61,266 nucleotides of DNA from the NCBI GenBank assembly GCA_016717325.1, contig JADKFV010000025.1, positions 1 to 61,266 on the forward strand, written 5' to 3'. Position numbers and translations under genes: made by a program. The notes beneath the pieces were generated by a model. That model saw only the letters and a program-made list of their open reading frames with translations. It did not search any database and was not told the origin of the DNA. How positions within the stretch are numbered: position 1 is the first letter of the stretch; each line of letters begins with the position of its first letter. This DNA is from Bacteroidota bacterium. Its GTDB lineage: Bacteria > Bacteroidota > Bacteroidia > AKYH767-A > OLB10. Of the stretch, positions 50,116-59,694 are shown piece after piece.

Positions 50116-51022
50116 AAGAACATTTTTAAAACAAATGACGTCTGCTGCTGCAGCTTATGGTATGGTATCGTGGCCATTCGAAACTTTTGCTGCCGATGAG
50201 TTTGTAAAAATAACAGTGCTACATACAAATGATGTTCATAGCCATATCGATCCATTTCCCGAAAACGATCCTAAATACCCGGGGCTTGGTGGTGTTGCAT
50301 ATCGTCATGCATTAATAAATAAAATTCGTGAGCAGGAAAAGAATGTTTTGCTGCTCGATGCCGGAGATATTTTTCAAGGCACTCCATACTTCAATATGTT
50401 TGGTGGCGAATTAGAAATGAAACTTATGAGTCGTATGCAATATGATGCGGGCACAATAGGCAATCACGATTTTGATAATGGTGTAGAAGGACTGGTAAAA
50501 CAAATGCCTCATTTAAATTTTCCTTTACTAAATACAAATTATGATGTGAGCAAAACATTGCTCAATGGAAAATTGCAACCGTATAAAATTTTCGAAAAAG
50601 AACATGTGCGTATCGGTGTATTTGGAATTGGAGTTGATCTCAATGGTCTTGTAGATAAAAAAATGTGGCAAGGACTTGTATATAATGATCCTATTGAAAG
50701 TGCAGCCGTAACTTCACACATATTAAAAAAGAAAGAAAAATGTGATTTAATTATTTGCTTATCACACATGGGATTTAAGTATCCCGATCAGAGGCCAAGC
50801 GATGTTGTATTGGCAAAGCAATCATTAAACATCGATTTAATTATTGGAGGTCACTCACATACAATGATAGAAACACCCTACGAATATTTTAACCGCGATG
50901 GAAAAAGTGTGTGGATAGCGCAGGTAGGTTGGGCAGGTGTTCGTCTTGGTAAAATAGATTTTATTTTGAGAAGAAAACAGGAAAATTTTGACAAGTGCCA
51001 GTACAGTAAAAGTGTCGAATAA
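50105..51022 (+). CDS. Metallophosphatase (5'-nucleotidase catalytic domain), exported
   Basis: About 305 residues with a signal of Tat/Sec type (RRTFLKQMTSAAAAYGMVSW). Metallophosphoesterase motifs: LHTNDVHSHIDP, LLDAGDIFQG, GNHDFDNG and GGHSHTMIE, so both metal sites are complete. Partner of the upstream C-terminal-domain gene. The last 16 residues look out of frame: with one A removed near 50970 the end reads ILREN, RKILTSASTVKVSNKSIG, stop at 51035, closer to relatives. Confidence 0.9.
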   Translation: MQNRRTFLKQMTSAAAAYGMVSWPFETFAADEFVKITVLHTNDVHSHIDPFPENDPKYPGLGGVAYRHALINKIREQEKNVLLLDAGDIFQGTPYFNMFGGELEMKLMSRMQYDAGTIGNHDFDNGVEGLVKQMPHLNFPLLNTNYDVSKTLLNGKLQPYKIFEKEHVRIGVFGIGVDLNGLVDKKMWQGLVYNDPIESAAVTSHILKKKEKCDLIICLSHMGFKYPDQRPSDVVLAKQSLNIDLIIGGHSHTMIETPYEYFNRDGKSVWIAQVGWAGVRLGKIDFILRRKQENFDKCQYSKSVE

Positions 51023-51071
51023 ATCAATAGGGTAGCGAAAATTTTTTAATTTTTTTTTCTTCAAGTTTGTA

Positions 51072-51101
51072 TTGGATACTAAATATCTAAACATATATTT
51101 G
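51072..51101 (+). promoter_or_regulatory. Promoter of dnaA
   Basis: TTG (51072-51074), exactly 19 bases, TATATTTG (51094-51101): a full match to the Bacteroidota housekeeping promoter. It lies 80 bases before the dnaA ATG. Confidence 0.65.
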
Positions 51102-51180
51102 CAGCACAATAATAATCGGTTTTGTCTCCGCTTCATTTTGAAGCCAACCTTAGAATCTTTTAAAAGCCTTAGAAATTAAT

Positions 51181-52581
51181 ATGGAAAAAAATTTTGCAAC
51201 TGTTTGGGAAAATTGTCTCCTGCTGATAAAGGACAATGTAAGCCAGCAAAATTTTAAAACTTGGTTTGAACCTATCAAATCAGTTAAGTTAGAAAATAAC
51301 ATTTCATTATTGAAGTGCCGAGTCAATTTGTTTATGAATGGTTAGAAGAACATTACATTGATCTTCTTCGTAAAACCATAAAAAGAATTGGGCACTTGCA
51401 GGTAGGTTAGAGTACAGTATTGTGATGGAGCAAGCTATAAATAATAGTCATCCATACACGGTAAAATTTCCCGGCAAAAATAGTGGTGATTTAAAAATCC
51501 TACAGTAAATGTTTCGGGTACTCTTTCGGGTACAATACCAAATCCGTTTATCATACCCGGATTAAAAACTCGACATCGATTCACAATTGAATCCTTCTTT
51601 ATACATTTGATAATTTTGTTGAAGGCGATTGTAATCGTTTGGCCAGAAGTGCCGGATATGCAGTAGCAAAAACCAGGAGGCACATCATTTAATCCACTCT
51701 TAATATATGGTGGTGTTGGTTTGGGAAAAACCCATCTGGTTCACTCCATAGGAATAGAATAAAAAATCAATTTCCTGACAAAACTGTTCTCTATGTTCCA
51801 AGTGATAGATTTATACATCAGTTTATTGATGCAGTAAAAATAATGCGATAAATGATTTCATTCATTTCTATCAAATGATGGATGTACTCATTATAGATGA
51901 TATACAGTTTTTTGCAGGAAAGGAAAGAACACAAGATATTTTCTTCCAATATTTAATCACCTCCATCAGAATTCAAAACAACTCATTCTTACTTCCGATA
52001 AAGCACCTGTCGATTTACAGGGAATGGAACAAAGATTATTATCACGTTTCAAGTGGGGATTATGCCGATTTGCAATCACCTGATTTGGAAACGCGAATTG
52101 CAATCCTGAAAAAGAAAATGTATCTCGATGGACTGAATTACCTACAGAAGTAATTGAATACATTGCTTACAGTATTACAAATAATATACGTGAATTAGAA
52201 GGTGCTCTTATCTCTATAATTGCACAGGCATCACTAAATAAAAAAGCCATCACACTCGATTTAGCAAAATCGATGATTGACAAGTTTGTGAAAAACAACT
52301 CTCACGAAATTTCAATAGACTACATTCAAAAAGTAGTATGTGATTACTTCGACCTTCCTTTGGAACTGATGAAATCGAAAACACGCAAACGCGAAGTTGT
52401 TCAGGCACGTCAATTGGCCATGTACTTTAGCAAAAGCTTTACAAAGTCATCATTGTCAAATATAGGAATGCATTGTGGAGGTAAAGATCATGCAACTGTA
52501 TTACACGCTTGCCGCATCGTGAACAACCTGATAGAAACAGATAAAAAATTCAAAGCCCAGGTTTTGATTTACACAAATTAA
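51181..52581 (+). CDS. dnaA: Chromosomal replication initiator DnaA (multiple frameshifts)
   Basis: Replication initiator, about 475 residues when pieced together. Domain I: ATVWENCLLLIKDNVSQQNF then KTWFEPIKSVKLENN. Domain II linker. Domain III: LNPSLYFDNFVEGDCN in another frame, Walker A YGGVGLGKTHLVHSIG, Walker B DVLIIDDIQFFAGKERTQD, NIRELEGALISIIAQ. Domain IV: KTRKREVVQARQLAMYFSK and the DnaA signature GGKDHATVLHACR. The piece from about 52150 to the stop is open, while the stretch from 51300 to 52150 changes frame at least seven times, nearly always by loss of one base. A real organism needs this gene, so consensus error is the likely reason. No cluster of DnaA boxes was noticed nearby. 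Confidence 0.9.
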
Positions 52582-53162
52582 TAAGCATTAATTCGAAATA
52601 AACTACCTCGACATATTAAGTTTGAGAAGCCCGGTTTTACCGGGCTCTTTTTTTGGGATTACTACTTAACTCCATTTGCAATTACAACTTCAATCCAAGT
52701 TATGCAGAAGCAGATGAGGAACGAGCCGAAGAATTATCTATAATAGTTGGGTTAATCCCAACAGAGAAAATCATCCATTTGCTGAAAAACACTGAAGCTA
52801 AAAGGTTTGATTTTATTAAGCGTAACGCAATTGATACTTTCAATTAGGTAATTTGGGTTCAAAGAAATTTGCGACAGAAAATACTTGTGATTTTTTTTAC
52901 AATTCGGAAAGCAGCACAACTTCCAAATACATTGATACTAGAAGGTTATTTTAGCCGCAAGAAGAAAAGCATTGCATGAAAAACTAAAATGGAGAAAAGT
53001 CATCCAATACTATTGCTACCAAAGTAATTATCAAACTAGGCTGCTTTTTAATTTTGAAATCAAAATAGCACTATTTGAAATTAATAGGAAGAGTTCTGAC
53101 TTTTATTATTTACAAAAAGAAATTGAAGAATAGTGCGAAACAAAAAAGTTCAGATTAATTAA
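52582..53162. other. 581-base region after dnaA: terminator, one short open frame, otherwise unassigned
   Basis: Holds the dnaA terminator and then broken coding-like sequence. The best piece is 52653-52847 on the plus strand (AEADEERAEELSIIVGLIPT, EKIIHLLKNTEAKRFDFIKR); later pieces, such as LPNTLILEGYFSRKKKSIA at 52940-53000 and EINRKSSDFYYLQKEIEE near 53080-53130, lie in changing frames. They may be one frameshifted small gene of about 150 residues. I do not recognise it. Confidence 0.4.
52628..52654 (+). terminator. Rho-independent terminator of dnaA
   Basis: agcccggt (52628-52635) and accgggct (52639-52646) with a TTT loop, followed by ctttttttt. About 47 bases after the dnaA stop. Confidence 0.9.
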
Positions 53163-54323
53163 TTACCCGAACCTCAAAATGTATGGTTTCAAAGTTTCAA
53201 TTTGTTGAACACGTCCCATCTGGGCAAGGTTCACTCGGTATTTTCTTGATACTTGAAAATTCAAAGCTCCGGGTTCTACTTTATTTATCATTTCAAGTAC
53301 ATAGTTGGATTTTATGGCAATGCTGCGGCATCTGTTCGCGATTGCTTGCCGCTGATAATACCAACAATATTTCCATACCGATCGAACAAGGGACCACCAC
53401 TATTACCAGGATTGAGAGGTACAGATATTTGATAGGATGCAGTGTCGTCATTATAACCGGTTAGAGCGCTTATGGAACCTTCGCTAAAAACCAAATCGGC
53501 ACGAGGGTATCCTAACGTGAATACGGTTTGCCCCATTTGTGCCAAGCCTGAATATAAACGATAAGGAACTCCTGAATATGTTTCAAAACTGCTATCTCTT
53601 ATCTTTAGCAATGCCATGTCACAAGTCTTGTCCGATTGCACTACATCAACATCATATCCAAATCCATTATTTACAACTTGCAATTGTTTTGCATCCTGCA
53701 CAAGATGTAAACTGGTAACAATATATCCATCGGGAGTAAGTAAAAATCCTGTGCCACCAAACTTTGCTTCGGCTGCCATTTTTTATCAGCAATTTTACTT
53801 CCTTTTGGATGGGTAATATTAATTTGGTTAGCCAATACTTTTTGTGACTTCTTAATATTATCGATTTCTTTTTAAGTTCAGTATATGCTCTGGTCTTCTT
53901 TGAGTTTAAATAGCTTGATATTCCTATAGTTGATAAAACACTGAACAAGGCAACAGAGGCTGCAACAGCAAAGTGCTTTTTTATTTCTTTGATAAAAATG
54001 ATATTACTTTAACAGGTTCATGCTGAACAGGTAATTCTTGCTTTTTAGTTTCAACTTCAGCCTTTGTGGTTACCTTTTCCGTTTCTATTAGCTTAGCCTC
54101 AGGCAATTCAATATTATTGTGCCACTGGTTCATTTCCTGTTCTTTAATGAATACCGCGTGGCATAAGTAGCCATGGTTTCGTGTAACAAACAAACTCATT
54201 TACAATCTTAGCTAAGTATGCATTGTTTTGAACTTTCAATTCAAACTCGCGCTGTTCATCGGGCAACATCTGCCCGTTTACATATCGTTCTGCTAATTCA
54301 ATAATGCTATTCTCTGTACTCAT
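53163..54323 (-). CDS. Membrane-anchored trypsin-like (HtrA-type) serine protease with anti-sigma-like N-terminus (frameshifted)
   Basis: Pieced together, about 385 residues from ATG 54323. Cytoplasmic N-terminus: MSTENSIIELAERYVNGQML then PDEQREFELKVQNNAYLAKI, a helical pattern like anti-sigma N-termini. Then a Glu/Lys/Val-rich linker (ELPEAKLIETEKVTTKAEVE), a single membrane helix (HFAVAASVALFSVLSTIGIS), and the S1C protease domain with the triad visible: His in IVTSLHLVQDA, Asp in DMALLKIRD, Ser in NPGNSGGPLF. The C-terminus reads EMINKVEPGALNFQVS ... ETLKPYILRFG, stop at 53163. Open pieces: 53312-53779, 53667-53948 (start only), 53981-54199. No PDZ domain seen. It follows an ECF sigma gene by 50 bases on the same strand. 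Confidence 0.78.
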
Positions 54324-54373
54324 AATATATAATTTATCCCCTCCCCCGTTTCGTATCGTTTTCTGTTTAGTGC

Positions 54374-54944
54374 TTATGCACTATTCTTAATGTCAAAAAA
54401 TATCTTCTTTAGTCTGTTCATACACTTATAACGTTGCGTTTTTGCTGTATCAGCATTAGTGTACCCTGAACTTCTCCGCAATGTCGTTCATATTCATTTT
54501 ACGAATATAAAATCGTTCAAAAGTGTAAAGCAAGGTTCTCCAATTTGAAGCATAGAGTTATTCATGATTTCGAAAAGGTGGTTTTTTCCGCTTCCATTCC
54601 GTTATCTTCTTCTATGGGCAAAAACTCTTCTAAATCTTCAATCTGCCCGGCAAACTTTCCTTTTTTTGAAATCTGCTTCAACCATAAATTTCTGCATACA
54701 CTATATAGGTATGTTTTCAATTTGCAGTTTAATACTAAAGAACGGTCATTAATTTTTCATAAATTACAATGATAGCCTCTTGATAAACATCCTTTGCCCT
54801 GATTCGGTACCACCATTATAAATCACAAAATGCGAAACCATTGGTAGTTCATTTTATAAAACCTTGCATCACCGATTTATTGTCAGTTCTGAATGCTTCT
54901 ATAATTTCACTATCATTTATATTCACTACAATATCCGCTATCAT
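54374..54944 (-). CDS. ECF-type sigma factor (multiple frameshifts)
   Basis: About 190 residues when repaired. Starts MIADIVVNINDSEIIEAFRT; region 2 pieces AKDVYQEAIIVIYEKL and LKTYLYSVCRNLWLKQI (DVYQEA is the core-binding helix); acidic linker EDLEEFLPIEEDNGME; region 4 FTLLERFYIRKMNMNDIAEK then NADTAKTQRYKCMNRLKKIF, a helix-turn-helix typical of the Bacteroidota subgroup. At least four one-base losses break it. Directly upstream of the membrane-anchored protease on the same strand, so probably its regulatory partner. Confidence 0.75.
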
Positions 54945-55217
54945 TTATACTTTATAAGTTTAATGTAAACCCGCACAAAAAATATAATTTGGGCACAAAG
55001 CATTTTTTTGAAAACTAAATATGAAATACAACCATATTTGTCCAGAATAATCCAGATATCAAATATTTTAAAATAAAGTGATTGTCAAATAGCTTAAAAA
55101 CAGGGGTTTGAAGCTTTGAAGCCTTTTAAATAAAAATTGAAAATATTTTTCATTTTGGGTTACCTTTTCTCCGCTGGTATAAAGGGTAAGTTTAACAATA
55201 AATCTAAAAAAATTAAG

Positions 55218-55436
55218 ATGAACAAATTCGCAAAATTATTCGTAGCAGTTGCATTAGTAACTTTCGCAGTATCATGTGGTGAAACAGCAGAAAAAGCAGC
55301 AGATACAGCTACAGAAACTGCAACAGAAGCTACAGACGCAGCAGTAAATGCAGCTGAAAACGCTACAGACGCAGCTACATGCAGCAGTAGATTCAGCTGG
55401 TCAAGCAGTTGCAAACGCAGTGATACGTTTAGCTAA
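55218..55436 (+). CDS. Small alanine-rich lipoprotein (frameshift near the end)
   Basis: About 72 residues from ATG 55218: MNKFAKLFVAVALVTFAVSC is a lipoprotein signal with Cys20, followed by a low-complexity Ala/Thr/Glu/Asp helix (ETAEKAADTATETATEATDA). Frame changes near 55378 and 55420; repaired, the end reads AAVDSAGQAVANAVDTFS. Looks like an abundant small envelope lipoprotein; function unknown. It has its own terminator. The 273 bases upstream (54945-55217) hold no gene; a direct repeat tttgaagc occurs near 55107-55122. Confidence 0.68.
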   Translation: MNKFAKLFVAVALVTFAVSCGETAEKAADTATETATEATDAAVNAAENATDAATCSSRFSWSSSCKRSDTFS

Positions 55437-55462
55437 GTAATTACTTGTTTCAAGTTATAAAA

Positions 55463-55490
55463 GAGCCCGGGCTATATGCCCGGGTTTTTT
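55463..55490 (+). terminator. Rho-independent terminator of the small lipoprotein gene
   Basis: agcccgggc (55464-55472) pairs with gcccgggtt (55478-55486) around TATAT, followed by tttttatt. GC-rich arms in an AT-rich region. Confidence 0.92.
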
Positions 55491-55563
55491 ATTGCTTTAA
55501 TTTGCTTAACTAAATACTTATAGCGAACGGTTCACGTTTGTGTATTTCTATTACTTTTGCGCC

Positions 55564-56369
55564 ATGATATTAAAAACATAAGGGCATTTCTTCTTCTATT
55601 TGGGTTTAGTGCTTGCTCTTGCATAATGCAGTAAATTTAAAAATACAGAAAAGTACTAATATGGAAACAAAATATCAGGCAGCTTAAGTTATTAAATGCC
55701 AAAGATTATTTTAGAGCATTGCAATTGTTCGAAGAATTGGTTACTATTTATCGGTCTGAAAAAGGCGAATTATCACTTTATTATTTTGCCAAATGCCATT
55801 ACAATACTAAAGATTATATTTCAGCATATTATTTCGAAACTTTACCAAAACATACGGTACAAGTATTTATGCTGAAGAATGCGCCTATTTGGTGGCATAT
55901 TGCAATTACCTTTGACTCACCTATAAATAGCCTCGACCAGTCGAACACAATGGAATGTTAAGCAATTTCAGTTGTTTCCACAACAGATATCCCAAAAGTC
56001 ATTATATAGCCAGAATGCAATACCATAATGGACGAGCTAAGGCTGAAACTTGAAACCAAAGCGTTTAAGAACGCCCGACTTTATTACCAAATAGAAGATT
56101 ATAAAGCTGCGATAATATCATTGAACAATGTTGTAAAAGATTATCCCTACAGCGCTTATAAAGAAGAATGTTTGTTTTACACGAAATCTTCCTATATATT
56201 TACGCCTACAAAAGCATGAAACGAAGCAATCGGAAAAGATTTAAAGTTGCTATAGACAACTATCATGCATACAAAGAAAATTTTGAGCATGGAAAGTTCA
56301 TGGATGAAGCAAATAAAATATGCCGATAAAATAACAGACGAAATTAAAAGGGCATCATTAAAAAAATAA
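55564..56369 (+). CDS. bamD: Outer-membrane assembly lipoprotein BamD (frameshifted)
   Basis: TPR-type lipoprotein of the BAM complex that folds outer-membrane barrels. Pieced together, about 270 residues: lipobox region LLLFGFSACSC, TPR segments LLNAKDYFRALQLFEELVTI, KGELSLYYFAKCHYNTKDYI, SPINSLDQSNTM (family block), ARLYYQIEDYKAAIISLNNV and YPYSAYKEECLFY, ending DEIKRASLKK at 56369. At least six frame changes. The order bamD-rpoZ-coaBC-DUF4835 is the conserved Bacteroidota arrangement, which supports the call. Confidence 0.85.
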
Positions 56370-56373
56370 AACA

Positions 56374-56689
56374 ATGGTGAATCCTGAAGTACCAAATGAA
56401 ATAATAACACGCAACACTCTTGATTACGAAAGAGAACAAACAATGTTTATGAAAGCATTGTTGTTATTAGCAAACGAGCCAATCAAATTGCTGCGAAAGT
56501 AAAAGAAGAACTTACAGATAAATTGCAAGAATTTCAAACCACTTGACAATTTAGAGGAAGTATTTGAAAACCGTGAGCAAATAGAAATTTCTAAATTTTA
56601 TGAACGTCAACCCAAAGCAACTTTAGTTGGTGTTGGAAGAGTTTTTAGAAAACAAAATTTATCATCGCAATCCGCTAAAAGAATCTTAA
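56374..56689 (+). CDS. rpoZ: RNA polymerase omega subunit, Bacteroidota type (frameshifted)
   Basis: About 104 residues, 4 bases after bamD. Starts MVNPEVPNEIITRNTLDYER; core ISKRANQIAAKVKEELTDKL then NLEEVFENREQIEISKFYER then QPKATLV, the strongly conserved Bacteroidota omega/Rpb6-like motif; ends EEFLENKIYHRNPLKES once repaired. Frame changes near 56447, 56470, 56545 and 56630. Assigned by motif and by position in the conserved operon. Confidence 0.85.
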
Positions 56690-56713
56690 ATCTTTTCGGT
56701 TGTAATTATGTCA

Positions 56714-56754
56714 AAAATGCAGTTGTATATTTAGTATTCAACTGCATTTTATTT
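56714..56754 (+). terminator. Stem-loop after rpoZ
   Basis: aaaatgcagttg (56714-56725) and caactgcatttt (56739-56750) are perfect 12-base arms around a 13-base loop, followed by attttag. It may attenuate transcription into coaBC. Confidence 0.8.
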
Positions 56755-56795
56755 TAGGATAGAGATACAAATGAATATGTGCTTGAAGATTTAAA

Positions 56796-57984
56796 ATGAG
56801 TAGTCAGCCAACTAGAATATTATTAGGCATAACAGGTAGTATTGCCGTTTATAAAACGCCCGAACTTGTTCAAGCATTTATTAAAGCCGGTTGCGGTGCT
56901 AGTAGCGGCTCACTCCATCGGCTAACGATTTTGTGAGCGAATTGTCATTGGCCACTGTTTGGAAAAACGAAGTGCTTAGCAACATTCACAATGAAGGACA
57001 ATGGAATAACCATAGAACTTGGCATGTGGGCCTGGTTGCTTTTATAGTAGCACCTGCAAGTGCAAATACAATTGCTAAAATGGCTCAAGGCATTTATGAT
57101 AATTTATTGCTTACTTGTTTTCTTTCTGCATCGTTGTAAAGGATGATTGCTCCTGCTATGGATTTAGACATGTACCATCATGTTGCCACACAAAACAATT
57201 TAAATACACTCAGGCAACGGAGTATTCTTTACTACATTGGCCCGGCATCATGAATTAGCCAGTGGATTGATTGGTGATGGCCGCATGGAAGAACCGTCCA
57301 CACTAAGAATGAAGCATTACGTTCATTACACGTTTCAAATTCACCGAAAACAAACAGCGGGTGGCCTAACAGCAGGTCCAACGCGAGAGGCCATTGATCC
57401 TGTAAGGTTTATTCAGCAACCATTCGACAGGTAAAATGGGTGCTGTACTTGGCCGAAGAAGCCTTACAGCGTGGCGCAATGTAAAATTACAATTGGTAAA
57501 GGCGCTTTAGGATATACAAACCCAAACATGGAAATTTCTGTGTTGATACCGCTGAGGATGCTTAAATGCAAGCTTATCTTCATTCGAAAAGGCTGATATT
57601 TTTATCATGTCGGCAGCTGTAACATTATACTCCGGAACATGTTGCCACACAAAAATTAAAAGAAAGAGGATGATATGTCATCTTTTAAAACGAACACTGA
57701 TATCGGCAACATTAGGTCGAAAAAGAAGTCAATTATTGCTGGATTTGCTCGAAACCAACAATGAATTAGAATACGCAAAAACAATTAGAGAAAAGAATCT
57801 CGCGACATTGATTGGTTGTCTTAAATTCTTTGCAGGATGGTGCCGGGTTTGCGACCGATACAACAAAATATGCATACTGGATAATGAAGGCAATGAATTA
57901 CACTTTGAATTGAAAACTAAAAAAATGGTAGCCATTGATATTTTGAATCATGCTGAAAAAATAATGATCAAAAATATTAATTAA
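56796..57984 (+). CDS. coaBC: Phosphopantothenoylcysteine decarboxylase / phosphopantothenate-cysteine ligase (frameshifted)
   Basis: Bifunctional coenzyme A synthesis enzyme, about 400 residues when repaired. CoaC half: RILLGITGSIAVYKTPELVQ, SELSLATVWKNEVLSNIHNE, APASANTIAKMAQGIYDNLL, APAMDLDMYHH. CoaB half: ITAGPTREAIDPVRFI followed by SNHSTGKMGAVLAEEALQRG (pieced), IFIMSAAVTDYTPEHVAT, KKKSIIAGFALETNNE, FATDTNKICILDNEGNELHF. More than ten frame changes. Conserved operon position between rpoZ and DUF4835. Confidence 0.88.
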
Positions 57985-58006
57985 CTTTGAATACTTTATT
58001 AACGAA

Positions 58007-58912
58007 ATGAAAAAAAGAATTTTATCGATAACATTTATTTTAATATCATTTATCATTGGTGTTAATGCTCAGGAACTAAATTGCAGAGTGCAGGTTAATA
58101 GTGCTAAAATACCCGGCAGCGATAAAAAGTGTGTTTACAAACATGCAGCAGGTGATGACCGATTTCATGAATAATACCCGTTGACAAAATGATAAACATC
58201 GCAGCGAAGAAAAACAGAATGCTCTATGAATATTAATATTGACTCGGCGACCATCTACCACCGATCAATACAAAGCATCGATAAATTCGCTAATTTAACA
58301 GACCAGTTTACAAAAACAAGAGCATATCCATCAATGATGGTGAATATTAAAGACGATTATTTTGAATTTCGTTTTGTGGAATTTCAACAACTAGAGTACA
58401 ACGAAAATGCACAGAATTCAAACCTTGTAAGCGTGCTTGCTACTGTTAACATAATTTTAGGGTTCAGATTACGATTCGTTTTCAATGATGGGTGGCAGCA
58501 CTTACTTTAATACTAAAGCCTAAAATAATAAGTAAAACATGCCAATGTACTGAACCGGGATGGCGTGCTTTTGAAACGACCGCAACAGATATTGGTTAGT
58601 CGAAAATTTAAACAGCAATGCTTTTAAACCCGTGCGCGAACTTACTTTATGTTCTGCACCGCAAAGGTCTCGATGAAATGAGTAAAGACCAACAAGAAGC
58701 TTGCGCCCGATGGCAGAAAATATCGAAAAATTGAAGGCTGTAAATAAAGCCAAACCACCTCGTGGTTGCTCCGTGTTTTGTTACGCAAGTCCGAAGAAAT
58801 AATTAATATTTTTAAAGGTGAACCTGTGCCTCCCAATTTAAAAGTAATTGTAAAATCAACAATGCAAGAAATAGATGCCGTTAATGCAGGCAATTATGAT
58901 GGGATTAAATAG
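58007..58912 (+). CDS. DUF4835 domain-containing protein (frameshifted)
   Basis: About 300 residues when repaired: signal peptide (RILSITFILISFIIGVNA), then QELNCRVQVNSAKIPGSDKK, MNINIDSATSTTDQYKASIK pattern, YPSMMVNIKDDYFEFRFVEF QQ, and the C-terminus PPNLKVIVKSTMQEIDAVNA then GNYDGIK, stop TAG at 58910-58912. DUF4835 (PorD-like) proteins are exported and regularly follow coaBC. The IS66 element begins 8 bases after the stop. Confidence 0.85.
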
Positions 58913-58989
58913 AAAGAAAGTAACCCACCGACCAACCCATATGTGTATATTTTTCATAGTCTGTTAGTTTGCAGTAAAATAAAGAGAAA

Positions 58990-59288
58990 ATGCAAACAAA
59001 CAAATCGCGATTTAGCAAAGATCAAAAGCAAGTCCATATTAATGATTGGAAAGAATCGGGAAAGAGCAAACGTGCATATTCCCTGGAACACAACATTCCA
59101 TACTACACATTTTGCTCCCGAAGCAGCTGCAAGTTTCTGCACCCAAGCAATTTGTGCCCATCGAAATTTCGAGAGCAACAGCCCTCAAGCGATGTTTGCC
59201 ACCTTGCACTTTGCGCACAATATTTTCGGTGGAGATACATGAGCACGTACAAGCTACCTACCTGCAACAACTTATTGTATGCAAATAA
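58990..59288 (+). CDS. IS66 TnpA-like protein (frameshifted)
   Basis: First IS66 gene, a small helix-turn-helix protein of about 100 residues. Starts MQTNKSRFSKDQKQVHINDW, KESGKSKRAYSLEHNIPYYT (HTH), then after a frame change near 59110 KQLQVSAPKQFVPIEISRAT, and ends HEHVQATYLQQLIVCK, the family terminus. Stop overlaps the tnpB start by 10 bases. Confidence 0.75.
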
Positions 59289-59649
59289 CATTTCCGGCCA
59301 CTACACGCTATCACCTGTATGCAGGTGCGACCGATATGCGCAAAGGATACAACAGTTTGTGCGGCTTGGTGCAAAATGCATTTTCACGCACGGTATTGAG
59401 TGGCGATGGGCCGATTTATTTATCAATCGCCCGCGCAACCTCATCAAACCCTTGCAATGGCAGAACGATGGATATGCCATTTATCAAAAACGATTGGAGC
59501 GTGGCACTTAATGAAGTTCCTGTACACAACTCGCAAACAACGGCCATAAATTTATCAGCGCAACAATCTGCAGTTTATACTCGAAGGCATCATGCTATCG
59601 AGCATAAAAACGCAAGCGATATGAGCATGCGATTGTTGATAAAAGTTAA
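59279..59649 (+). CDS. IS66 TnpB-like accessory protein (frameshifted)
   Basis: About 120 residues when repaired: YHLYAGATDMRKGYNSLCGL, VQNAFSRTVLSGDGPIYL, then FINRPRNLIKPLQWQNDGYA and YQKRLERGT in another frame, the classical TnpB blocks (DMRKGxxxLxxLV, NRxRxxIKxLxW, LExGxF). The end reads EHAIVDKS, stop 59647-59649. Frame changes near 59422 and 59510-59560. Confidence 0.82.
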
Positions 59650-59694
59650 CAAAATCAATACTCTCAAGCCAACGTGTGTTGTATATTTCCACGC

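Noticed and set aside
51023..53162. Replication origin beside dnaA
   Set aside because: No cluster of DnaA-box-like 9-mers, no obvious AT-rich unwinding element with repeats, and dnaN is absent; low sequence quality also prevents a negative proof.
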